Source: Ponticoccus alexandrii (GTDB taxonomy: Bacteria; Pseudomonadota; Alphaproteobacteria; Rhodobacterales; Rhodobacteraceae). Taken from it: DNA of 64,000 nt. The first letter of the stretch is position 1. Each line of letters begins with the position of its first letter. The notes beneath the pieces were generated by a model. The model saw only the letters and a list, made by a program, of their open reading frames with translations, was not told the origin of the DNA and searched no databases. Both the position numbers and the translations under genes were made by a program. This document shows positions 41,170-50,424 of this stretch, one piece after another. Where the stretch lies: NCBI RefSeq assembly GCF_016806125.1, contig NZ_CP047170.1, forward strand, positions 124,001-188,000, in the 5' to 3' direction.

Positions 41170-42468
41170 TCAGGCAGGTTCCGCCAGCGCCCGGGGCAGC
41201 ACCGTCGCGGTCTCCGACACCAGCCGACCGCGCGCCAGCACCCGCGCCTGCATCGGCCCTCCGGCGACCAGCGTATCGGTATCCTCGCAATCGGTCAGCA
41301 CCAGGTCGGCCCAGGCCCCGGGGCGGATGCCGTAATCCCCGCCCAGCCCCATCAGCCCGGCAGGAATGTCGGTGACCATCCGATGAACGTCTCGCAGCTC
41401 GTCGGCCATCAGGTTGCCCGCCAGCAGCGTCCAGCGCGCGATTTCCAGCATGTCGCCAGTGCCCGTCGGCACGAAGGGGTCCTGAATATTATCCGAGGCG
41501 GTGGCGATTCTGGCGCCGCCGCGCAGCAGCTCGGCCACCCGGGTCAGGCCGCGTGGCGGCAGTTTTGTGCGGTCGCGGGCCTGAAGGTAGAGATTGGCAG
41601 CCGGAAGCGTCACGGCCCCCACATCCAGGTCGATCATCCGCTCCATGATGGTGCGCGCCGCCTCCGGTTCGAGCGCGCTCAGGACCGAGACGTGGCTGAA
41701 GACCGTCCGGCCCTGCATCCCATACCGCTCGACCCGGTCGAGCGCCGCATGCATGTTCAGGTTGCCGGGGTCCAGATGTTCGTCCAGATGCAGGTCGATC
41801 GGCTTTCCGGCCCGGACAGCGGCCTCGAACAGGATGTCCATGTAACGCCCTGGGTCCTCGCTGACCGCCGGGGTGCCGCCCACCGCGTCGGCAAAGCCGA
41901 CAGCCTGATCGACATTCGCTGTCAGCCAGTCCAGATCCTGACCCGGATGCGGGGTCATGAAGGCCACCAGCTGTAGCGTCATCCGGTCGGCCCAGGCCTC
42001 GCGCAGCCGGGCCAGCGCCTCGATCCCGTTGAACCCGGCATCCTTGTCGACATTGACATGACTGCGGATCGCGGTTGTGCCGCGCGACAGGCAGCGGGCC
42101 ATGGTCCGCGACGCGCGAAGGGTGATATCCTCGGGACCGGCTGTCCGGGCATATGCGGCAAAGGCCTCGCGCGCGCCCTGCAGCGTGCCCGAGGGGTTGG
42201 GGGTGAAGCGCAGCACGCCCGTCTTGTCCAGATGCTGGTGCATGTCGACAAAGCCGGGTGAAATCAGCGTCCCGGAGACGTCGACGCGCATCGTATCCGG
42301 CTGCGGCGCCAGATCGGACCCCACCGCCGCAATCCGGCCATCTGTGCCGATCAGGATATCGACCTGCTCCGCCCCGTCGCCCGCACCCGTGATCCGGGCG
42401 CCCGCAAGCAGGACCGGTCGCTCACGGTTCGCTGCCAGAAAGGAAAGCTGATCGCCGACGGTGCCCAT
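41170..42468 (-). CDS. Cytosine deaminase-like metal-dependent amidohydrolase (CodA family)
   Basis: 432 residues. MHQHLDKTG (metal HxH, about 81-89), SHVNVDKDAG, LHLDEHLDPG, FSHVSVLS and TASDNIQDPF (catalytic Asp) are in the order of cytosine/isoguanine deaminases and N-isopropylammelide hydrolases. These act on the C-N bond of pyrimidines, isoguanine or s-triazines. Start at ATG 42468 with AGGAC upstream rather than a longer reading. It is the first gene of a two-gene unit with the LysR regulator. Confidence 0.85.
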   Translation of the reverse strand: MGTVGDQLSFLAANRERPVLLAGARITGAGDGAEQVDILIGTDGRIAAVGSDLAPQPDTMRVDVSGTLISPGFVDMHQHLDKTGVLRFTPNPSGTLQGAREAFAAYARTAGPEDITLRASRTMARCLSRGTTAIRSHVNVDKDAGFNGIEALARLREAWADRMTLQLVAFMTPHPGQDLDWLTANVDQAVGFADAVGGTPAVSEDPGRYMDILFEAAVRAGKPIDLHLDEHLDPGNLNMHAALDRVERYGMQGRTVFSHVSVLSALEPEAARTIMERMIDLDVGAVTLPAANLYLQARDRTKLPPRGLTRVAELLRGGARIATASDNIQDPFVPTGTGDMLEIARWTLLAGNLMADELRDVHRMVTDIPAGLMGLGGDYGIRPGAWADLVLTDCEDTDTLVAGGPMQARVLARGRLVSETATVLPRALAEPA

Positions 42469-42499
42469 GGTCCTGTCCTTATGTTTGACTATCCCCGGA

Positions 42500-42556
42500 A
42501 TCCTAGGCAAGAGCCACTATTTCTGCAAATTAAATAAACTTTCTGATTAATAAGAA
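42500..42556 (-). promoter_or_regulatory. Promoter and LysR-type site of the CodA-like gene
   Basis: On the minus strand TTGCAG (42528-42523) and TAGGAT (42505-42500) are exactly 17 bases apart, 32 bases before the ATG. Upstream, TTCT-N8-AGAA (42541-42556) has the T-N11-A dyad form of LysR boxes and centres near -55. The bases from 42557 to 42848 hold no supported gene. Confidence 0.45.
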
Positions 42557-42848
42557 TATAGTAATAATAAGACAGCGCGCGAATTCGTTTCCGGATGCGC
42601 CGCGCCCGTTCGGTCAGCCAAAACACGAAACCACCCTGTGTTGCGTTTCCGTGTCTTGCGCTGGCCAGGCGACCTGGGGGCTTTCACCTCGACAAAGCCC
42701 TGACTCTTGCCCCTGCGTTTCCCACGCCCCCTGGCCGAGCACTTGCCAAGGTGAAGGATGGCCGGGCGACGCAGGGGACCTTACCATCGCAAGAGCAACC
42801 GGCATCACGCCTCCTCCGCGTCCCTGACCCTTGCAACGGACCGTCAGG

Positions 42849-43643
42849 CTACCAGTCCCCGGAGGTCCCAAAGGCGCAGAGACCGGACAGCTCGTCGAAG
42901 GTCGCAGGCCCGGCGCCCATCACCGGGTGCGGCTGGGTGAATGCGGACCCCGTCGGGAAGGGCAACACCCTGCCCCCGGCTTCGAGGATCATCGCGTAGG
43001 CCGCCATGCAGTCCCAGGCGGACATGCGCGGCTCTGCATAGCCGACCAGCCGCCCCGCCGCGACCCAGGCCAGCATCAGCGCGCCGGATCCGTAGCGGGT
43101 CCAGCTCGATCCCGCATTCATGAGGTCGGCAAGCATCTGCCCCACCCTGTCAGAGGCCACGCGGTCGTTGGCGCCGACCCCCAGAAGGCCGGACCGCAGG
43201 TCGCCTTGGGCCACCCGCATGGGCGCGCCGTTCATCCGCGCCCCCAGACCGCGCGCCGCGACGAAGACCTCGCCCAGCACCGGCGCGACGATCACCCCCA
43301 GCGCCGGCCCCTCGGCATCCAGCCCGCCGATGGAGACGCACCAACCCGGCAGGCCGTTCAGGTAGGGCGCCGTGCCGTCGATCGGGTCGATAACCCAGGT
43401 AAACCCCGAGGTGCCCTCCGACAGCCCGTGTTCCTCGCCCAGCTGGGCATCCTCGGGAAAGGCGCGGGACAGGGCCTCGCGGATCAGCGTTTCGACGTTG
43501 CGATCCGCTTCCGAGACAAGGTCCGTCACGTGCCGCTTCTGCTCGATCACCAGCGCGTCGCGGCGGTTGAAGTAGTCCAGCGCCAGCGCGCCGGCCTCGC
43601 GGGCAATACGCTCCGCCGTTTCCAGACGATGTGCCAGCATCAT
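42849..43643 (-). CDS. Inositol monophosphatase-family phosphatase
   Basis: 264 residues. GEEHG (about 69-73), WVIDPIDGTAPYLNGLPGW (about 83-101) and the C-terminal MSAWDCMAAYAMILEAGG (about 209-226) give the three-metal phosphatase site. IMPase-family enzymes dephosphorylate inositol phosphates, histidinol phosphate, PAP or sugar phosphates. It is the last gene of an ABC-importer operon (ATGA overlap with the ATPase), so it most likely removes phosphate from an imported phosphorylated compound (inference). Confidence 0.88.
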   Translation of the reverse strand: MMLAHRLETAERIAREAGALALDYFNRRDALVIEQKRHVTDLVSEADRNVETLIREALSRAFPEDAQLGEEHGLSEGTSGFTWVIDPIDGTAPYLNGLPGWCVSIGGLDAEGPALGVIVAPVLGEVFVAARGLGARMNGAPMRVAQGDLRSGLLGVGANDRVASDRVGQMLADLMNAGSSWTRYGSGALMLAWVAAGRLVGYAEPRMSAWDCMAAYAMILEAGGRVLPFPTGSAFTQPHPVMGAGPATFDELSGLCAFGTSGDW

Positions 43644-44707
43644 GCCGCTCCGGGGATCAGCGCAAGACCGCGGGGGCGCAGGTCCAGCGAAACCGGCGTG
43701 CCCACCGGCAAGGGCGTATCGCTTTCGTCATCGACAACGAAGATCCGGCCAAGCGGCCCGTCGATCTCGTATTCCACGTGATCGCCAAGATAGGCCGAAG
43801 AGGCCACCGTGCCCGGCACGCCCGGCAGACCCGGCCCCGCCGCGCGCACCCGTGCCGCGTTCGAGCGCATCGCCAGCCGGGCCGGTCCCGGCGACAGATC
43901 GCGGGCGGGCAACCCGATCACCGCCCCGCCAAGGTCGACCTGCGCCTCATCGCCATCGACCGACAGGACCGTGCCGTCCACCACGTTCGCCTCGCCGATG
44001 AAATCCGCGATGAACTCCGAGGCCGGGGCCTCGTATAGCTCACGCGGGGAGCCCACCTGCGCCACCACGCCGCCCTTCATCACGACAATCCGGTCGGAGA
44101 CGGCCAGCGCCTCTTCCTGATCGTGGGTGACATAGACGGCGGTGAAGCCAAGCCTTTGCTGTAACTCGCGGATTTCCGTCCGCACGCGCCGCCGCAGCCG
44201 TGCGTCAAGGTTCGACAGCGGCTCGTCCAGCAGCAGCACCTGCGGCTCCAGAACCAGCGCGCGGGCCACCGCGACCCGCTGTTGCTGGCCGCCGGACAGT
44301 TCGGCGGGCAGCCGCGCGCCCAGCCCGTCAAGGCCCACCTGCGACAGCCCTTCTGCCGCGCGGTCCTTCGCCTCGGCCGGTTTCATGCCGCCCGCCTCCA
44401 GTCCGTAGGCCACGTTCTGCGCCACGGTCATGTGCGGGAACAGGGCATAGCTCTGGAACACCATGGAAACGTCGCGCCGATCCGCCGGCAGGCGGGTCAC
44501 GTCCTGCCCGCCGATCAGGATGCTGCCCGCCGAGGGGCTTTCCAGCCCCGCCAGCATCCGCAGCGTCGTCGTCTTGCCACAGCCCGACGGCCCCAGCAGC
44601 GTCACCAGCTCGCCCGGCTGTATCGACAGCGACAGGTCCGGGATCGCCGTGAACTGTCCGAACCTCTTGACCACGTTGCGGAACTCGACCGCGCCTCTCG
44701 TCTTCAT
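43640..44707 (-). CDS. ABC importer ATPase (FbpC/PotA/AfuC type)
   Basis: 355 residues. Walker A GPSGCGKTTTLRMLAG (about 39-54), FQSYALFPHMTV, LSGGQQQRVAVARAL, LLLDEPLSNLDARLRRRVRTEI, then a TOBE domain. This arrangement fits ferric-iron, spermidine/putrescine, 2-aminoethylphosphonate and hexose-phosphate importers. ATGA overlaps link it to the fused permease upstream and the phosphatase downstream. Confidence 0.9.
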   Translation of the reverse strand: MKTRGAVEFRNVVKRFGQFTAIPDLSLSIQPGELVTLLGPSGCGKTTTLRMLAGLESPSAGSILIGGQDVTRLPADRRDVSMVFQSYALFPHMTVAQNVAYGLEAGGMKPAEAKDRAAEGLSQVGLDGLGARLPAELSGGQQQRVAVARALVLEPQVLLLDEPLSNLDARLRRRVRTEIRELQQRLGFTAVYVTHDQEEALAVSDRIVVMKGGVVAQVGSPRELYEAPASEFIADFIGEANVVDGTVLSVDGDEAQVDLGGAVIGLPARDLSPGPARLAMRSNAARVRAAGPGLPGVPGTVASSAYLGDHVEYEIDGPLGRIFVVDDESDTPLPVGTPVSLDLRPRGLALIPGAA

Positions 44708-46917
44708 GCGGATACTTCCCGTGTTGCGGCCTTGGCCTTCTGTTTCACTTCCCGCCGCCCGATCCGGCGCTCTCCGACCAGCAGCTGGAAACCGCCGATG
44801 ACGGTGATCATCACCACGATCAGGACAGAGGAATAGGCGATGGCGATACCGTATTCGCCGTTCTCGACAAGGCCCACGATATAGGCCGTCGCCATGTTGT
44901 ACTTTGCGCTGACCAGAAAGATCACCGCGCTGATAGAGGTGATCGCCCGCACGAAGCTGTAGACCAGCGCGGCAAGGATCGCAGGCCGCATCAGCGGCAG
45001 GATCACCTTGCGCATGGTCCGCCCCGACCCCGCCCCCAGCGTCAGCGAGGCCTCGTCAAGCGAGCTGTCCAGCTGCGCCATGGCCGCCACGCCGCCGCGC
45101 ACGCCCACCGGCATATTGCGGAAGACGAAGCAGGCGATCAGGATCGCAGCCGTCCCCGTCATCTGAAGGGGCGGCAGGTTGAAGGCCATGATGTAGCTGA
45201 TCCCTATCACCGTGCCGGGGATGGCAAAGCTCATCATCAGAGCGAACTCGAAGGCGGCGCGCCCCGGGAACCTCTGCCGCACGATCAGCCAGGCCGTCAG
45301 CAGGCCGACGGCTGCGGTCAGAGGTGCTGCGATCAGCGCAATCTCCATCGTCGTCCAGAAGCTGTTCCAGGCAACGCCGGTCCAGTGCCAGCCGTCCGAG
45401 ATCGTCACGCCGAAGGCGCGGATGTAGTGATCCAGCGTCAGCGAGTGATCCAGCCCCCATGTCTTCACGAAGCCGCCAAAGAGGATCATGGCATAGACCG
45501 TGATCGTGAACAGTGCCCAGCCCACGGCGACGGTGATGACTGGCCACGCAACCCGGCGCGGCAGAGAGGCGTGCCGTCCGCCGTCGCCCTTGCCCGTCAC
45601 CGTGGCGAAGTTGCGCCCCGACAGCCAGAACCGCTGCGCGAGAAAGGCGCTGAGGGTAAAGATCAGCAGCACCGAGGCAAGGACTGCCGCGCGCGCCGGA
45701 TCGTTTTGCGCGCCAACCACCGCAAAGAAGATCTCTGTAGACAGAACGCCGCCCGACCCGCCCAGCACAAGCGGGTTGCCGAAATCGGCCATGGATTCGA
45801 TGAAGCCGATCAGGAAGGCATTGGCCAGCCCCGGCGCCATCAGCGGCAGCGTCACCTTGCGGAAGGTGCGCCAGCGGTCCGAGCGCAGCGTCTGCGAGGC
45901 TTCTTCCATCGAAGGCGAAATTCCCTCGACCACGCCGATCAGCACGAGGAAGGCGATGGGCGTGAAGGACAGCATCTGAGCGATCCAGATCCCCGTCAAC
46001 CCATACAGCCAGCGACCCAGCTCGTAGCCCGTCGCCAGCTCGATCCATTGCGTCAGCGTGCCCTGCCGCCCCAGCAGCATGGTCAGGGCCAGCCCCACCA
46101 CGAAGGGTGGGGTGATGATCGGCAGCACCGTCAGCAGGCGCAGTGATTTCTTGAATCGAAAGCCCGTGCGCGTCGCGACCAGCGCGAAGACCAACCCCAG
46201 CAGGGTGGTGCCGGTGGCGGTGCAGAGTGCAAGGAAGAAGGTCCGCCACGCCACACCGCAATTACCGCCCGCAAGGCAGGCCAGGGACCAGATCTTCGGG
46301 TCGAAGATATTGTTGCGCACGCCCTCGGTGGTGAAGGAACCGTCGAAATCCTGAAAGGCTCCGGTGAACATCGACGCCAGCGGGTAGAAGACGAAAACGC
46401 CGACCAGCAGCACCAGAAGCATGATCGCCGACAGAACAAAGGCATCGCCCTTTAGCGCGCCCCGCTCTGCCGCGCCGAAGGCCACGAGAAGGGCAAACAC
46501 CGTGCCCAGAGCCACGGCACCGGCACCGAAGGCCTGCTGCCCGGCGACGTCGCCGAAGACCGTTTCCAACAGGCCCCAGTTCCAGCCGCGCAGCCCGATG
46601 GACAGCCCCTCGATCATCAGCCAGGCCAGACCCGCGACACCCGTGGCCACCAGCGCCCTGCCCCGCACGGGCCCCGGCGCCTGCCGGACACGCAAGGCGA
46701 CCGCCACGACCAGCAGAACCAGCAGCGGCCACAGTTGCCAGCGCCCCGTTGCGGCCTGCGCCAGCCCCGGCCACAGCCTGTCCGAGCTTGCGAAATCGCC
46801 CAGCCAGTCAAAGCTGAAGAAGCCCTGACGCACCCGGTACCATGGCAGGGCCAGGATTGCGAAAAGCCCGGCCGCCAAGGCCATGTCGAGCCTGCGGTTG
46901 TCTGTGTTCATGTCCAT
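44704..46917 (-). CDS. ABC importer fused double permease (FbpB/AfuB type)
   Basis: 737 residues with about 13-14 hydrophobic helices: an extra N-terminal membrane region (1-185) then two BPD_transp_1 units, each with an EAA loop (EASQTLRSDRWRTFRKVTLPLM and EASLTLGAGSGRTMRKVILPLM). One polypeptide supplies both halves of the channel, as in FbpB/AfuB. Start taken at ATG 46917; an in-frame ATG at 46974 would add 19 residues and neither has a clear ribosome-binding site. Confidence 0.88.
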   Translation of the reverse strand: MDMNTDNRRLDMALAAGLFAILALPWYRVRQGFFSFDWLGDFASSDRLWPGLAQAATGRWQLWPLLVLLVVAVALRVRQAPGPVRGRALVATGVAGLAWLMIEGLSIGLRGWNWGLLETVFGDVAGQQAFGAGAVALGTVFALLVAFGAAERGALKGDAFVLSAIMLLVLLVGVFVFYPLASMFTGAFQDFDGSFTTEGVRNNIFDPKIWSLACLAGGNCGVAWRTFFLALCTATGTTLLGLVFALVATRTGFRFKKSLRLLTVLPIITPPFVVGLALTMLLGRQGTLTQWIELATGYELGRWLYGLTGIWIAQMLSFTPIAFLVLIGVVEGISPSMEEASQTLRSDRWRTFRKVTLPLMAPGLANAFLIGFIESMADFGNPLVLGGSGGVLSTEIFFAVVGAQNDPARAAVLASVLLIFTLSAFLAQRFWLSGRNFATVTGKGDGGRHASLPRRVAWPVITVAVGWALFTITVYAMILFGGFVKTWGLDHSLTLDHYIRAFGVTISDGWHWTGVAWNSFWTTMEIALIAAPLTAAVGLLTAWLIVRQRFPGRAAFEFALMMSFAIPGTVIGISYIMAFNLPPLQMTGTAAILIACFVFRNMPVGVRGGVAAMAQLDSSLDEASLTLGAGSGRTMRKVILPLMRPAILAALVYSFVRAITSISAVIFLVSAKYNMATAYIVGLVENGEYGIAIAYSSVLIVVMITVIGGFQLLVGERRIGRREVKQKAKAATREVSA

Positions 46918-46983
46918 GTCCGGCTGAGGTGGTCGGAATGCGCCCCGCTGCCGGGGCGCATCGCCTGATGTCATCGCGACAGG

Positions 46984-48009
46984 TTACTGCAGCGGCAGGC
47001 TGCCGACTTCGCTGTCCCAGCGGGCCAGCAGCTCCTTGCGACGCTCCGCGCTGCCGTATTCGGCAAAGTCGTAGTCGATGAGCTTGATCTGCGACAGGTC
47101 CGGCGCTTCCTTGGGCGGCGTGGCCGAGGCGTTGGACGGAATCTGGAAAGACCCGGCGTCCGGCATCATGTTCTGGACCTCGGCTGTCAGCACCCAGTCG
47201 TAGAAGACCTTCGCCTGATCCGGGTTCTGCGCACCTTCGATCATCGACATCGAGCCGATCTCGTAGCCCGTGCCCTCGCAGGGAGAGCCGACCTCGATCG
47301 GGAAGCCCTCGACCGCCTGTGACACCGCGTCATGCTGGAACACGATGCCAAGGCCCGTCTCGCCCCGTGCGGCCGCCTTGACCGGCGCGCTGCCGGACTT
47401 GGTGTACTGCGAAACATTGGCGTGCATCTTCTTGAGGAAATCGAAGGCTTCGTCCTCTCCCATGATCTGCACAAGGGTCGCCAGCGCGGTATAGGCCGTG
47501 CCGGAAGAATTCGGGTCAGCAATCTGGATCTCGCCCTTAAGCGCCGGATCGAGCAGGTCGGACCAGCACTGCGGCGCCGCGATGCCCTTCTTCTCGAAGA
47601 TCTCCTTGTTGAACCCCCAGCCAAGCGCGCCCGAATAGACTCCCACGGTCTTGAAACCAGAGGTCTCCGCCTGCCCCTGCGCCCAGTCCGTCAGCTGATC
47701 CAGCATGGGGGATTTGTATTCTGCGGACAGCCCGTCCTGCGCCGCCTGAAGATGCGGATCGCCGGTGCCGCCCCACCACAGATCGGTCTGCGGGTTGCGC
47801 GCCTCGGCCCGCACCTTGGCATAGGCCTCGCCCGAGGACAGCCGCACCATGTTGACGTCGATGTCTGAGTGGCTGGCCTCGAATTCGCTGACCAGCTTCT
47901 CGCAGATCACCACATCCGCCGAGCAGATCAGGTTCAGTTCTTCCGCAGCTGCGCCCGTGGCAACCATCGCCGCCGCGCCGCACAGCAGCGCGCCCTTCAA
48001 AGTAGTCAT
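46984..48009 (-). CDS. ABC importer solute-binding protein (AfuA/Fe3+/phosphonate-type, family 1)
   Basis: 341 residues. Signal peptide ends TGAAAEE near residue 21; mature part begins LNLICSADVVICEKLVSEFEASH, typical of ferric-type family-1 binding proteins, a family that also binds hexose phosphates (AfuA), 2-aminoethylphosphonate and polyamines. GGGAGGA lies before the ATG at 48009. No obvious Tyr pair for ferric iron stands out. Because an IMPase-type phosphatase is encoded in the operon, a phosphorylated sugar or polyol is the favoured ligand (inference). Confidence 0.87.
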   Translation of the reverse strand: MTTLKGALLCGAAAMVATGAAAEELNLICSADVVICEKLVSEFEASHSDIDVNMVRLSSGEAYAKVRAEARNPQTDLWWGGTGDPHLQAAQDGLSAEYKSPMLDQLTDWAQGQAETSGFKTVGVYSGALGWGFNKEIFEKKGIAAPQCWSDLLDPALKGEIQIADPNSSGTAYTALATLVQIMGEDEAFDFLKKMHANVSQYTKSGSAPVKAAARGETGLGIVFQHDAVSQAVEGFPIEVGSPCEGTGYEIGSMSMIEGAQNPDQAKVFYDWVLTAEVQNMMPDAGSFQIPSNASATPPKEAPDLSQIKLIDYDFAEYGSAERRKELLARWDSEVGSLPLQ

Positions 48010-48049
48010 GTCATCCTCCCTTGTTCCCGGCCTCTCGCCGGGGTGCTGC

Positions 48050-48067
48050 TTTGCACAGCTGTGCAAA
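48050..48067. promoter_or_regulatory. LacI-family operator 1 (phosphate-ester importer)
   Basis: TTTGCACAGCTGTGCAAA is a perfect 18-base palindrome. It lies just downstream of a minus-strand promoter TTGACA (48096-48091)-17-CAGTCT (48073-48068), over the expected start site of the binding-protein operon. Confidence 0.7.
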
Positions 48068-48137
48068 AGACTGCGTTTCGAATCCCGAGTTGTCAACAAA
48101 ACTTCTTATAAGTAGATTATCTTCGGGCGGGATCACC

Positions 48138-48155
48138 GTTGCACAGGAATGCAAA
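48138..48155. promoter_or_regulatory. LacI-family operator 2 (imperfect copy)
   Basis: GTTGCACAGGAATGCAAA matches operator 1 at 14 of 18 positions and has the same spacing. It ends 5 bases before the ATG of the LacI gene, so it could autoregulate. Centres of the two operators are 88 bases apart, compatible with looping. A plus-strand promoter TTGTCA-17-TAGATT (48090-48118) lies between them. Confidence 0.55.
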
Positions 48156-48159
48156 TACC

Positions 48160-49155
48160 ATGACAAAACGGCAGGTGAGCGCCCGCGATGTGGCGGAACT
48201 GGCAGGCGTTTCCCGCACCGCCGTCTCGCGCGCCTTCACGCCCGGCGCCTCGGTCTCGCCGGAGACCCGCCAGAAGATCGAGACCGCCGCCGAGACGCTT
48301 GGCTATCAGGTCAATCATCTCGCGAGGGGGCTGATCACCGCGCGCACCGGGCTGGTGGCGCTGATCTGTGCAGAGCTGAACACCCCCTATCGCGCCGCCC
48401 TGCTGGCCGCCCTGTCGGATCGGCTTCAGGCGGCGGGCAAGGTCGGACTTCTGATCAACACCGACCGCTCGGACGCCAGCGTGGCGCGGGCGCTGCGGCA
48501 GGCCATCGCCTATCGCACCGACGCCGCGATTGTCCTGTCCGGCATGCCCGGCAGCTCGCTGGCCGAGACCTGCCTTCGGAACGGCATGCGGCTTGTGCTG
48601 ATCAACCGCGACGAAGAGAGGCCCGGCTCGCTGCTGATCCGGGTCGACGATGCCGACGCCGGGCGGCAGGCCTTCGCCGCGCTGACAGCCGCCGGCTGCA
48701 CGCGGCTCGCCCTTGTCAACTCGCTTGCCGGAACCGCCAGCCTCGAAGATCGCGCCCGGGGATTTGCCCGGGCGGCGGCCGAAGCCGGTGTCGAGATCGT
48801 CGAATCCGCCGTCGGGCAGACCTCTTACCAGACCGGGCTGGATCTGGGCACCCGCCTGCTGACCCGCCCTGCCCCGCCCGACGGCATCTTCTGCACCACG
48901 GACCTGCTGGCCTGCGGAGTGATGGATGCGGCACGGACGCGGCTGCGTCTGGACGTGCCGGGCGATGTCTCGGTGATCGGCTTCGACGACATTCCGCAGG
49001 CGGGCTGGGAATCATACGCCCTGACGACCTTCCGGCAGCCGGTCGACGACATCGCCGATGCGGCGGTGGCAAGCCTGGACACCGAGACCGACGGCACGCC
49101 GCAGCGCGTCGTCCTGCCGACTCGCCTGATCTGGCGCGCGTCGATCCGACGATAA
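48160..49155 (+). CDS. LacI-family regulator, divergent from the AfuA-type importer
   Basis: 331 residues. Helix-turn-helix VSARDVAELAGVSRTAVSRAFTPG (about 5-28), hinge NHLARGLITARTG, then the type I periplasmic-binding effector domain ending VIGFDDIPQAGWESYALTTFRQP. Divergent from the transporter/phosphatase operon, with two LacI-type palindromes in the 150-base gap, so it should repress both directions until the imported ligand appears. Confidence 0.9.
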   Translation: MTKRQVSARDVAELAGVSRTAVSRAFTPGASVSPETRQKIETAAETLGYQVNHLARGLITARTGLVALICAELNTPYRAALLAALSDRLQAAGKVGLLINTDRSDASVARALRQAIAYRTDAAIVLSGMPGSSLAETCLRNGMRLVLINRDEERPGSLLIRVDDADAGRQAFAALTAAGCTRLALVNSLAGTASLEDRARGFARAAAEAGVEIVESAVGQTSYQTGLDLGTRLLTRPAPPDGIFCTTDLLACGVMDAARTRLRLDVPGDVSVIGFDDIPQAGWESYALTTFRQPVDDIADAAVASLDTETDGTPQRVVLPTRLIWRASIRR

Positions 49156-49262
49156 GCGCCCTTCGCGACCACAGGACTGGCATCGCCTGTGGCCCGCACT
49201 GTTCAGGAATCCGGCATCCACGACACGCGTGGCAGAATTGGGCACGCCCGGCTTGTAAACCG

Positions 49263-49291
49263 CTTTACCTCTGCACCCCAGCGGCTAGGCT
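49263..49291 (+). promoter_or_regulatory. Possible promoter of the M20 deacylase gene
   Basis: CTTTAC (49263-49268), 17-base spacer, TAGGCT (49286-49291), 45 bases before the M20 start. The -35 is weak. Confidence 0.35.
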
Positions 49292-49335
49292 GCCTCTCAC
49301 AGTTGCAAGACGTCCATGACCGGAAGGCACGCAGA

Positions 49336-50424
49336 ATGACCACAGCAGAATCCGTGACGGCCCTGACCCGGCATCTTCTGGCATTCGACACGGTGAACCC
49401 GCCCGGGCAGGAAGCCGCCAGCATGCGGTTCTGCGCCTCCGCGCTGGAGAAGGCCGGTTTCGCCTGCCGGCTGATCGATCACGGCGCCGATCGGGCCGGT
49501 CTTGTCGCCACCCGGGGAGACCGGCCCGGCCTGTGTTTCAGCGGCCATCTGGATACCGTCCCCCTGGGCCAGGCGCGCTGGAGCCACCCGCCGCTTGGCG
49601 GCGAAATCGTCGGCAACCGGCTGTATGGGCGCGGCAGCAGCGACATGAAGGGCGGCGTCGCCGCCTTCATCGCCGCCGCGCAGCAAACGACGGCCCCCGC
49701 AAGCGTGATCCTGACAAGTGGCGAAGAGACCGGCTGCGAGGGCGCGCGATGGCTGGCAGAGGCAAAGGCCATGCCGCCCGCGCGCGGCATGATCGTCGGC
49801 GAATCCACGGACAACCAGCCGGTCGCGGGTCATAAGGGCGCGCTGTGGCTGGAACTGGTCACCGAGGGGGTGACCGCCCATGGCGCGACGCCGGAACTGG
49901 GGCGCAATGCCATTGCCGCCATGGCGCCGACTCTGGCACGGCTGGCGCACTGGCAACCGGCCCATGCCCACCCGGACATGGGCAGGGCGACCTGCAACAT
50001 TGGCACGATCCGTGCGGGGATCAACACCAACTCGGTGCCGGACCTGTGCCGTCTGGGGCTGGACCTGCGGTCGGTCACCGGGCTCGGCCATGACAGGCTG
50101 CGGCAAGAGGTGCGCGCGCAATGCGATGCCGGGGTCGGGATCGAGACCCTTCTCGATCTGCCCGCAATCTGGACCGACCCCTCGGACCCGTGGTTCGCCA
50201 GCGCCTGCGCGCTGGTCCTGCAACACACGGAACACAGGGAACTGCGGGCTTCGGTGAACTACTTCACCGACGCCTCGGTGCTGCAACCGGCCATGCAGGT
50301 GCCCGTCATGATCCTTGGACCGGGACAGGTGGACCAGCCGCATGTCACGGACGAATACGTCCGCGTCTCGCGGCTGGTGGAAGCGGTTGCGCTTTACACC
50401 GCGCTGATCGAAGTCCCGGGATAG
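49336..50424 (+). CDS. M20 metallopeptidase-family deacylase (ArgE/DapE type)
   Basis: 362 residues. FSGHLDTVPLG (metal His, Asp), LYGRGSSDMKGGVAAFI (bridging Asp), TSGEETGCEGARWL (catalytic and metal Glu) and VGESTDNQPVAGHKGALWLEL with the dimerisation domain after it define the ArgE/DapE/CPG2 group. These hydrolyse N-acyl amino acids or peptides. ATG 49336 chosen with GGAAGG a little upstream. Its last 31 bases overlap the end of the convergent TenA gene. No neighbour makes the substrate obvious. Confidence 0.85.
   Translation: MTTAESVTALTRHLLAFDTVNPPGQEAASMRFCASALEKAGFACRLIDHGADRAGLVATRGDRPGLCFSGHLDTVPLGQARWSHPPLGGEIVGNRLYGRGSSDMKGGVAAFIAAAQQTTAPASVILTSGEETGCEGARWLAEAKAMPPARGMIVGESTDNQPVAGHKGALWLELVTEGVTAHGATPELGRNAIAAMAPTLARLAHWQPAHAHPDMGRATCNIGTIRAGINTNSVPDLCRLGLDLRSVTGLGHDRLRQEVRAQCDAGVGIETLLDLPAIWTDPSDPWFASACALVLQHTEHRELRASVNYFTDASVLQPAMQVPVMILGPGQVDQPHVTDEYVRVSRLVEAVALYTALIEVPG

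Noticed and set aside
42600-42848. Short open frames between the CodA-like gene and the IMPase gene
   Set aside because: They overlap in several frames, lack ribosome-binding sites and family features, and run into the IMPase gene in antisense.
44704-48009. A ferric-iron uptake system
   Set aside because: The phosphatase in the operon and LacI-type control do not fit iron; no Fur-box-like sequence was seen in the promoter gap.
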